A stretch of DNA of 29,571 nt from Sphingomonadaceae bacterium. Its GTDB lineage: Bacteria; Pseudomonadota; Alphaproteobacteria; Sphingomonadales; Sphingomonadaceae. Location of the stretch: the NCBI GenBank assembly GCA_004282995.1, contig SHLU01000002.1:1-29571 (forward strand). The letters are read 5' to 3'. The notes under the pieces were generated by a model. That model ran no database searches. It had not been told where the DNA came from and saw only the letters and a list, made by a program, of their open reading frames with translations. Position 1 is the first letter of the stretch. The number at the start of each line of letters is the position of its first letter. The position numbers and the translations under genes were made by a program. Shown here piece by piece: positions 23,919 through 29,571 of the stretch.

Positions 23919-26750
23919 ATGTCCGACCCCAACAACACCAAGCGCGATTACCGGGATACTGTCTTCCTGCCGAAGACCGATTTTCCCATGAAGGCCGGCC
24001 TCCCGCAGAAGGAGCCGGGCATCCTGGCCAAGTGGGAATCCGAAGGCCTCTACCAGCAATTGCGCGAGGAGCGCGCGGGCCGCGAGAAGTTTATCTTCCA
24101 CGACGGCCCGCCCTACGCCAATGGCGAAATCCATATCGGCCACGCGCTCAACAAGGTGCTGAAGGACATGGTCGTGCGCAGCCAGACGCTGCTGGGCAAG
24201 GACGCGCCCTATGTTCCGGGCTGGGACTGCCACGGCCTGCCGATCGAATGGAAGGTCGAGGAACAGTACCGCAAGAAGAAGAAAAACAAGGACGAGGTGC
24301 CTGCGGCCGAGTTCCGCGCCGAGTGCCGCGCCTACGCCCAGAAATGGGTCGATGTGCAGCGCGAGCAGTTCAAGCGGCTCGGCATCACCGGCGACTGGGA
24401 CAATCCCTATCTGACGATGGATTTCCAGGCCGAGGCGACGATTGTCGCCGAACTGATGAAATTCGCCGAGGCCGGCAATCTCTATCGCGGCGCCAAGCCG
24501 GTGATGTGGTCACCGGTCGAAAAAACCGCGCTGGCGGAGGCAGAGGTCGAATATGAGGACATCACCTCGACGCAGATCGATGTGGCCTTCGAGATCACCG
24601 AAAGCCCGATTCCCGAACTGGTCGGCGCACATGCGGTAATCTGGACGACGACGCCGTGGACGATCCCGGTGAACCAGGCGATCGCCTATGGGCCGACAAT
24701 AGAATACGCGCTCGTCGAGATATTGGCCATAAACGAAGGGGGGGGCGCTGGACGCTATCTCGTAGCCTCAGATCTCGTAGACAATCTCGTCGAACGAGCC
24801 GGCCAGAACTTGGCTCCAGAAATCGACCACAGGGTAACTTGGGTTGGCAAAGGCGATACCCTTACCGGGACGTTGGCTCGTCATCCAATGTATAGAATGG
24901 AGTCAGAAAACGACTTCTATAGAGAGCCACGACCCTTCCTGCCGGGCGACTTCGTCACCACCGACAGCGGCACCGGCCTCGTCCATATGTCGCCCGATCA
25001 TGGCGAAGATGATTTCGACCTGTGCAAGACCGTCGGGCTTGGCCCTGTCTTCGCGGTCGACGATGGCGGGCTGTACCGCGACGACTGGCCGTGGCTGGGG
25101 GGTTCGGATGAACGCCGACGCGCGGTTATCAACGCCAATTTCAACGCCCCCGATGGGCCGATCTGCTCGGATTTGCGCGAAGCTGGCGCGCTGCTGAGTG
25201 CGAGCGCGGATTACCAGCATAGCTACCCGCATTCGTGGCGCTCCAAGGCCAAGGTCATCTATCGCTGCACCCCGCAATGGTTCGTGCCGATGGACAAGGA
25301 ACTGGACGGTGGCGGTACCCTTCGCAGCCGCGCCATGGGCGAGATCGACCGCGTCGAATTCTTCCCCGCCAAGGGACGCAACCGGATCGGGTCGATGGTC
25401 GAAGGCCGCCCCGACTGGGTGCTTAGCCGCCAGCGCGCCTGGGGCGTGCCGATCACGCTGTTCGTGCGCCCCGACGGCACTTATCTGCAAGATCCGGCGG
25501 TCAATGCCCGCGTCGTCGCCGCCGTGCGCGAACAGGGTGTCGATGCCTGGACCGAAGATCGCAAGGCCGAGTATCTTGGCTCCGAACACAATCCCGGCGA
25601 CTATGAAATGGTCACCGACATCCTCGATGTCTGGTTCGATTCGGGTTGTACCCATGCCTTCGTGCTCGAAGGTGATCGTTGGCCCGACCAGCGCTGGCCC
25701 GCCAATCTTTATCTCGAAGGCAGCGACCAGCATCGCGGCTGGTTCCAGTCCTCGCTTCTTGAAAGCTGCGCCACCCGCGGCCGCGCGCCCTACGACCAGG
25801 TGCTGACCCACGGCTTCACCATGGATGCCAAGGGCAAGAAGATGTCCAAGTCGCTCGGCAACACCGTCGATCCGTTGAAGGTGATGGAGCAGTATGGCGC
25901 GGACATCATCCGGCTGTGGGCGCTCTCGGTCGATTTCACCGAGGATCACCGCATCGGCGATGAAATCCTCAAGGGCGTGGCCGACCAGTATCGCCGCCTG
26001 CGCAACACCTTCCGCTACCTGCTCGGCGCGCTCGACGGCTTCGTCGGCGACATGGGCGATGGCGGCGAGATTCCCGAGCTGGAACGCTATGTTCTTGCAC
26101 TGCTCGCCGAACTCGACGGCAAACTGCGGGAGGCTGTCGAAGTCTACGACTTCAACAGCTACACACGTCTGCTGGTCGATTTCTGCAACGAGGACCTGAG
26201 CGCTTTCTTTTTCGATATCCGCAAGGACAGCCTCTATTGCGACGGGGCGGATTCGACCAAGCGAAACGCCTATCGCACTGTGCTCGACCTGCTGTTCCAT
26301 GCATTGGTGCGCTATGCCGCGCCGGTGCTGGTATTCACCGCCGAAGAAGTGTGGTCGACGCGTTATCCCGACGGGGGCAGCGTCCATCTGCTCGACTGGC
26401 CTCCCGTCCCCGGCGTGACCGCCGATGGGGTTAAGTGGGCCAAGCTGCGCGCCCTGCGCGAACGGGTCAACGAGGCGATCGAGCCGCTGCGGCGCGAAAA
26501 AACCATCCGTTCGAGCAACGAGGCCAACGTGGTCGTGCCCGAGGCCGACGTGCCGGAAGGTTTCAGCGATGAAGACCTCGCCGAACTGTTCATCACCGCG
26601 TCAGTGACCCGCGGGCAAGGCGACACGGTGACCGTTACCCGCTCGACCGAGGCCAAATGCGGCCGTTGCTGGCGCCTGCTTCCCGATGTCGGCGAAGACG
26701 GCGATCTGTGCGATCGCTGCGAAAACGTAGTTGAAGGAATGGACGCATAA
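23919..26750 (+). CDS. ileS: Isoleucyl-tRNA synthetase
   Basis: A 943-aa class I tRNA synthetase charging tRNA-Ile. The nucleotide-binding HIGH is at 72-75 and KMSKS at 641-645. The CP1 editing domain contains VTTDSGTGLVHMSPDHGEDDF, the conserved hydrolysis site. The C-terminal zinc ribbon (CGRC...CDRC) marks the standard bacterial type. About 59 bases separate it from ribF; no clear SD precedes the ATG and I see no T-box-like leader. Codons at 24696-24932, in the editing domain, depart sharply from the rest of the gene (separate entry). The frame is intact. Its stop overlaps lspA (TAATG). Confidence 0.96.
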   Translation: MSDPNNTKRDYRDTVFLPKTDFPMKAGLPQKEPGILAKWESEGLYQQLREERAGREKFIFHDGPPYANGEIHIGHALNKVLKDMVVRSQTLLGKDAPYVPGWDCHGLPIEWKVEEQYRKKKKNKDEVPAAEFRAECRAYAQKWVDVQREQFKRLGITGDWDNPYLTMDFQAEATIVAELMKFAEAGNLYRGAKPVMWSPVEKTALAEAEVEYEDITSTQIDVAFEITESPIPELVGAHAVIWTTTPWTIPVNQAIAYGPTIEYALVEILAINEGGGAGRYLVASDLVDNLVERAGQNLAPEIDHRVTWVGKGDTLTGTLARHPMYRMESENDFYREPRPFLPGDFVTTDSGTGLVHMSPDHGEDDFDLCKTVGLGPVFAVDDGGLYRDDWPWLGGSDERRRAVINANFNAPDGPICSDLREAGALLSASADYQHSYPHSWRSKAKVIYRCTPQWFVPMDKELDGGGTLRSRAMGEIDRVEFFPAKGRNRIGSMVEGRPDWVLSRQRAWGVPITLFVRPDGTYLQDPAVNARVVAAVREQGVDAWTEDRKAEYLGSEHNPGDYEMVTDILDVWFDSGCTHAFVLEGDRWPDQRWPANLYLEGSDQHRGWFQSSLLESCATRGRAPYDQVLTHGFTMDAKGKKMSKSLGNTVDPLKVMEQYGADIIRLWALSVDFTEDHRIGDEILKGVADQYRRLRNTFRYLLGALDGFVGDMGDGGEIPELERYVLALLAELDGKLREAVEVYDFNSYTRLLVDFCNEDLSAFFFDIRKDSLYCDGADSTKRNAYRTVLDLLFHALVRYAAPVLVFTAEEVWSTRYPDGGSVHLLDWPPVPGVTADGVKWAKLRALRERVNEAIEPLRREKTIRSSNEANVVVPEADVPEGFSDEDLAELFITASVTRGQGDTVTVTRSTEAKCGRCWRLLPDVGEDGDLCDRCENVVEGMDA
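24696..24932 (+). other. Anomalous codon-usage patch with poly-G tract inside ileS
   Basis: About 79 codons (residues ~260-338) use triplets nearly absent on either side: ATA three times, AGA twice, AGG once, TCA twice, GTA three times, and many GCT, CCA, CGA and GAA. Flanking codons end almost wholly in G or C. A run of eight G lies at 24738-24745. The encoded protein still fits the editing domain and the frame is intact. Gene conversion from a lower-GC relative is the simplest explanation; local relaxed selection is another. Confidence 0.7.
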
Positions 26751-27289
26751 TGGACCGGGTCTGGAAGAACCGCCTGCTCGGCCTCGCCCTCGCAGCGCTG
26801 ATCTGCGCGCTTGACCAGTGGGTCAAATGGATTGTGAGGGTCCAGCTCGAGCTCAACCAGCCACCCGGCGTTTACGAGCTGCTACCGTTCTTCGATCTGC
26901 GCTGGACCCGGAATTTCGGCATTTCGCTCGGCATGTTCGAAGCGACCAGTCCGGAGATGCGCTGGGGCCTGGTCGCCGGCACCGCGCTGATCGCGGTGGT
27001 GGTGCTGGTTTGGATGCTGCGCGAACGTGCCCGGGGGGACATTTTCGGCCTCGCGCTGATTCTCGGCGGGGCGCTCGGCAATATCTATGACCGTTATGAG
27101 TGGGGCTATGTCATCGACTATGCCGACCTTCATTTCGGCGCATTTCGTCCCTTCCTCATCTTCAATATCGCCGATGCCGCCATTACAATCGGCGTGCTGA
27201 TAATCCTTGCCCGATCGTTCTTCCTGTCCGAAAAGACATCTGCAAAGAGCGAGCCAGAACCGTCGGAACCGACGCCGACAGAGAGTTGA
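26750..27289 (+). CDS. lspA: Lipoprotein signal peptidase (signal peptidase II)
   Basis: A 179-aa inner-membrane aspartyl protease that cleaves prolipoprotein signal peptides before the lipidated Cys. Four hydrophobic helices are visible. Conserved blocks are DQWVKW (22-27), WTRNFGISLGMF (52-63), GNIYDRYEWGYVIDYAD (110-126) and FNIADAAITIG (138-148); the catalytic Asp pair is probably Asp123 and Asp142. A charged Glu/Pro/Ser-rich tail extends beyond helix 4. The start shares one base with the ileS stop. The next gene encodes a lipoprotein, a natural substrate. Confidence 0.96.
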   Translation: MDRVWKNRLLGLALAALICALDQWVKWIVRVQLELNQPPGVYELLPFFDLRWTRNFGISLGMFEATSPEMRWGLVAGTALIAVVVLVWMLRERARGDIFGLALILGGALGNIYDRYEWGYVIDYADLHFGAFRPFLIFNIADAAITIGVLIILARSFFLSEKTSAKSEPEPSEPTPTES

Positions 27290-27705
27290 TGTCCATGAAC
27301 AAGTTTTCCAGCCTGATCCTGCTCGCCACCGGTGGCGCAATGCTGTCCGCCTGTGGCGGCGGCGGTTTTCTCAACCGTGACCGGCCTGATGAATTCGCCG
27401 TCCAGCGGCAGGCGCCGCTGGTGGTTCCGCCCGATTTCAACCTCGAACCGCCCACGCCCGGCGCGCCGCGTCCATCTGAAGGCACGGCGGCCGAACAGGC
27501 GCTCGACGTGTTGTTCGGGGGACCGGCACCGCGCTCGGCTGTAGAAAGTTCGGCTCTGAGCCGCGCGGGAGAAGCTGAACCGGGCATTCGCTCCAAGGTC
27601 GGCGATCCCGGCACCAATACGGTCGCCAAGGGCCGCGTCACCCGCGACATTATCGCCGCCCCCGAAGGCGACGGACAGGCCGCACAGGCCGTCATTCCTG
27701 GCTGA
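27289..27705 (+). CDS. bamF: DUF3035 lipoprotein, BamF-like
   Basis: A 138-aa predicted outer-membrane lipoprotein. The signal peptide ends in the lipobox LSAC (Cys22), followed by GGGGFL and DRPDEFAVQRQAPLVVPPDF, the hallmark of DUF3035 proteins. In alphaproteobacteria this family has been described as the BamF subunit of the beta-barrel assembly machine. It directly follows lspA, overlapping its stop as TGATG. A second ATG at 27295 sits at better distance from GAGAG and would shorten the protein by two residues. The family assignment is fairly secure; function in this organism is inferred. Confidence 0.82.
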   Translation: MSMNKFSSLILLATGGAMLSACGGGGFLNRDRPDEFAVQRQAPLVVPPDFNLEPPTPGAPRPSEGTAAEQALDVLFGGPAPRSAVESSALSRAGEAEPGIRSKVGDPGTNTVAKGRVTRDIIAAPEGDGQAAQAVIPG

Positions 27706-27717
27706 CACAGCGAAGAA

Positions 27718-27743
27718 GGTCGCGCGCCGTCCGGTGTGCGACC
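27718..27743. terminator. Bidirectional terminator hairpin between convergent genes
   Basis: GGTCGCGCGCC and GGTGTGCGACC form an 11-bp stem (two G-U pairs when read as plus-strand RNA) around the loop GTCC. It lies 12 bases after the bamF stop and 6 bases past the end of the minus-strand CBS-domain gene. Flanks are CCTTCCT on the plus side and TTCTTCG on the minus side, both weak U-tracts. Its place between converging genes supports termination for both. Confidence 0.65.
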
Positions 27744-27749
27744 CCTTCC

Positions 27750-29054
27750 TCAGTCCTGCTGGATTTCGCTCACTAGAAGCTTGTCGATCTTGCGACCGTC
27801 CATATCGAGCACTTCGAAGCGAAAGCCCTGATCGGTGAAAATCTCGCCCTCGGCAGGCAGCTTCTTGAGCACCGCCAGGGCATAGCCAGCGACGGTCGCG
27901 AATTCGCGATCCTCGCCATAATCGATGCCGAGCCGGTCGGCGAGCGTGTCGGCCGAAAGCGCCCCTGCCACGAGCAGCGATCCGTCCTCACGCTCGATAA
28001 CCTCGGGCCGTTCGCCCTGGTCCTGGTCGCTGACAAAATCACCGACCATGGCAGTCAGCAAGTCGACCGGTGTGACGATGCCATCGAGATGGCCGTATTC
28101 GTCGTGCACCATCGCCATAGCGATCTCGGCCTGTTGCAGCACGCGCAGGGCATCCATCGCATCGAGCTGGTCAGGGATAACCTCGGCCCTCTTCATCAGG
28201 GCAGAGAGATCGACCTGGCGTCCGGCAACCTGCTCGGCCAGCACTTCGCGTATCCTGACCACGCCCAGCACCTTGTCGGGCGAGCCATCCGCCACCGGCA
28301 GCAAGGAATGCGGACTGTCTGCAATCGCCAGCGAAATCGCCTCCTGATCAGCGCCGACATCGATCCAGTCGAGCTCGGTACGCGGCGTCATCATGTCGCG
28401 CACCGGCCGTTTTACCAGCCGCACGACACCGGTCAGAATTGCGCTCTGCTCTTCTTCCAGCACACCGGTCTTGGTCGCCTCGGTGAACATCATGTGCAGT
28501 TCTTCAGCCGTGACCGAGCCCTGCCCGCCCGGGCGAATGCCGAACAAGCGGACGATGGCCCCGGAAGATGTATCAAGGATCCACACCACGGGCGCAGCGA
28601 TTCGCGCGATCCAGCGCATCGGCTTGGCCATCAGCAGCGCGATCGGCACGGCTGCTCGCAGCGCCAGCTGTTTGGGCACCAGTTCGCCGATAACCAGACT
28701 GAAATAGGTCGTCAGCGCGATCACCACGACAAAACCGGCCTGCGCCGCGGTCGCAGCTTCGAGTCCGAACCAGGCCTCGAACCGCTCTCCGACCGGGCCG
28801 CCCAGACTCGATCCCGAGTATGCACCTGCGATAATCCCGACCAGCGTGATCCCGATCTGCACGGTCGACAGGAATTTGCCCGGGTTCGCCGCCAAGTCGA
28901 GCGCAGTCTGCGCCGCACTGCTGCCCTTGTCAGCCTTGGACCGCAGCCGTGCCGGCTTGGCCGACACGATTGCAAGCTCGGACATCGCAAAAACCCCGTT
29001 GAGCAGGATTAGCGCGGAGATGATGAAAAGGTCGGGCCAGGGGAAGGGTGTCAC
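27750..29054 (-). CDS. CorC/HlyC-type DUF21-CBS domain membrane protein
   Basis: A 434-aa inner-membrane protein of the 'hemolysin family' (CNNM/CorC relatives). Residues 1-~185 form the DUF21 (CNNM) transmembrane domain, beginning DLFIISALILLNGVFAMSELAIVSA and including FSLVIGELVPKQLALR. Residues ~205-335 are a CBS pair (VRDMMTPRTELDWI, MAMVHDEYGHLDGIVTPVDLL). The C-terminus (~350-430) is the CorC_HlyC transporter-associated domain. Relatives act in Mg2+/Co2+ efflux or homeostasis; the hemolysin name is historical. The start is GTG at 29054, behind GGCGGGA; the next ATG (residue 24) would remove the first helix. Confidence 0.88.
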   Translation of the reverse strand: MTPFPWPDLFIISALILLNGVFAMSELAIVSAKPARLRSKADKGSSAAQTALDLAANPGKFLSTVQIGITLVGIIAGAYSGSSLGGPVGERFEAWFGLEAATAAQAGFVVVIALTTYFSLVIGELVPKQLALRAAVPIALLMAKPMRWIARIAAPVVWILDTSSGAIVRLFGIRPGGQGSVTAEELHMMFTEATKTGVLEEEQSAILTGVVRLVKRPVRDMMTPRTELDWIDVGADQEAISLAIADSPHSLLPVADGSPDKVLGVVRIREVLAEQVAGRQVDLSALMKRAEVIPDQLDAMDALRVLQQAEIAMAMVHDEYGHLDGIVTPVDLLTAMVGDFVSDQDQGERPEVIEREDGSLLVAGALSADTLADRLGIDYGEDREFATVAGYALAVLKKLPAEGEIFTDQGFRFEVLDMDGRKIDKLLVSEIQQD

Positions 29055-29221
29055 AGTCCCGCCGCGCTAGCATAAATAACAGGGCATGCCAGCCTCATGC
29101 TTCATTCACCTCCACAATCGGAACTTAGCGCGGTTCTGACGGTTGAACATCTATCGGGCACCTTTGCGGTGTCAGCGATCCTGCGCGGACGACCCGCGTA
29201 AATGGAAGAGGGACATCAACA

Positions 29222-29571
29222 ATGAAAACATCCAAAAAAATCTTGTCGTCCGTGGCTATCGTTTCGCTGCTGGGCGCCTCGGCCTGTGTCACCGACCCTA
29301 ACACCGGTGAACAGAAAATCTCGCGCACCGGGATTGGCGCAGCATTGGGCGGTACGCTCGGCTATCTGCTCGGCGGTGCCATTGGCGGCGATGCCGCACG
29401 CATCATTGGTGCAGGTATCGGCGGTACTGCCGGCGCGGTCATCGGCGATCACTTCGACGACCAGATCAAGGAACTCGACGAGCAGACCGCTGGTAGCGGC
29501 GTCGAAGTCGAGGAAGTGGGCGACCAGAATGCAATTCTCGTCCGTCTGCCCGACGGCGTGACCTTTGCGAC
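29222..29571 (+). CDS. Glycine-zipper lipoprotein, probably OmpA family (partial)
   Basis: The first 116 codons of a gene cut by the right edge. The signal peptide MKTSKKILSSVAIVSLLGASAC has a lipobox (ASAC, Cys22). Residues ~36-75 are Gly-rich with repeated GxxxG spacing (GAALGGTLGYLLGGAIGG, GAGIGGTAGAVIG), a glycine-zipper membrane segment. The layout matches YiaD-type OmpA-family lipoproteins, whose peptidoglycan-binding domain would lie beyond the window; that part is inferred. GAGGGA precedes the ATG by 9 bases. The 167-base divergent gap to the CBS-domain gene shows no convincing promoter to me. Confidence 0.82.
   Translation, partial: MKTSKKILSSVAIVSLLGASACVTDPNTGEQKISRTGIGAALGGTLGYLLGGAIGGDAARIIGAGIGGTAGAVIGDHFDDQIKELDEQTAGSGVEVEEVGDQNAILVRLPDGVTFA

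Noticed and set aside
24903..26387. 494-aa open frame antisense to ileS
   Set aside because: The sense strand carries a complete IleRS with all motifs. The antisense product has no recognisable domain, as expected of mirror frames in GC-rich DNA.

Overview
The window looks like ordinary chromosomal DNA from a GC-rich alphaproteobacterium, most likely Sphingomonadales and probably Erythrobacteraceae. This rests on strong G/C third-position codon bias, the petABC-apt and ribF-ileS-lspA gene orders, a DUF3035/BamF-type lipoprotein, and a small basic protein of a kind I recall from sphingomonads. I see no prophage, insertion sequence, CRISPR array or toxin-antitoxin module. Genes are packed tightly and no gene-free stretch exceeds about 210 bases.

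Layout. Positions 1-1215 hold tRNA-Gly(TCC) and a LuxR/NarL-type regulator on the minus strand. Positions 1314-4953 hold a plus-strand sulfate-activation cluster: cysD, a cysN-cysC fusion and cysQ. It makes PAPS and removes the by-product PAP. The regulator and cysD diverge from a 98-base gap containing a perfect 12-bp palindrome. Positions 4950-14487 are a long minus-strand block. In transcription order it holds pepN, pgeF, the cytochrome bc1 operon petA-petB-petC, a terminator hairpin, apt, a CPA1-type cation:proton antiporter with a C-terminal Rossmann-like region, and an OmpA-family lipoprotein. Positions 14554-19917 mix an SDR/epimerase-like protein (+), an EamA transporter and a threonine-aldolase-like enzyme (-), a small GNAT-like protein (+), two bacterial-PH-domain membrane proteins (-) and tRNA-Thr(GGT) (-).

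Positions 20020-27705 are a plus-strand housekeeping block with mostly overlapping or abutting genes: a 52-aa basic protein, gpmA, purE, purK, folA, ribF, ileS, lspA and the bamF-like lipoprotein gene. It serves glycolysis, purine, folate and flavin synthesis, isoleucine tRNA charging and lipoprotein maturation. A bidirectional hairpin separates it from a minus-strand CorC/HlyC-type CBS-domain membrane protein. The right edge cuts a glycine-zipper lipoprotein gene.

Nothing here is clearly a new biological system. The points most worth a second look are an A/T-ending-codon patch of about 237 bp, with an 8-G run, inside the ileS editing domain; the palindrome placed in a 19-bp promoter spacer between the LuxR regulator and cysDNC; an interrupted palindrome in the petABC leader; and two convergent gene pairs whose stop codons interlock on the same CTAG.
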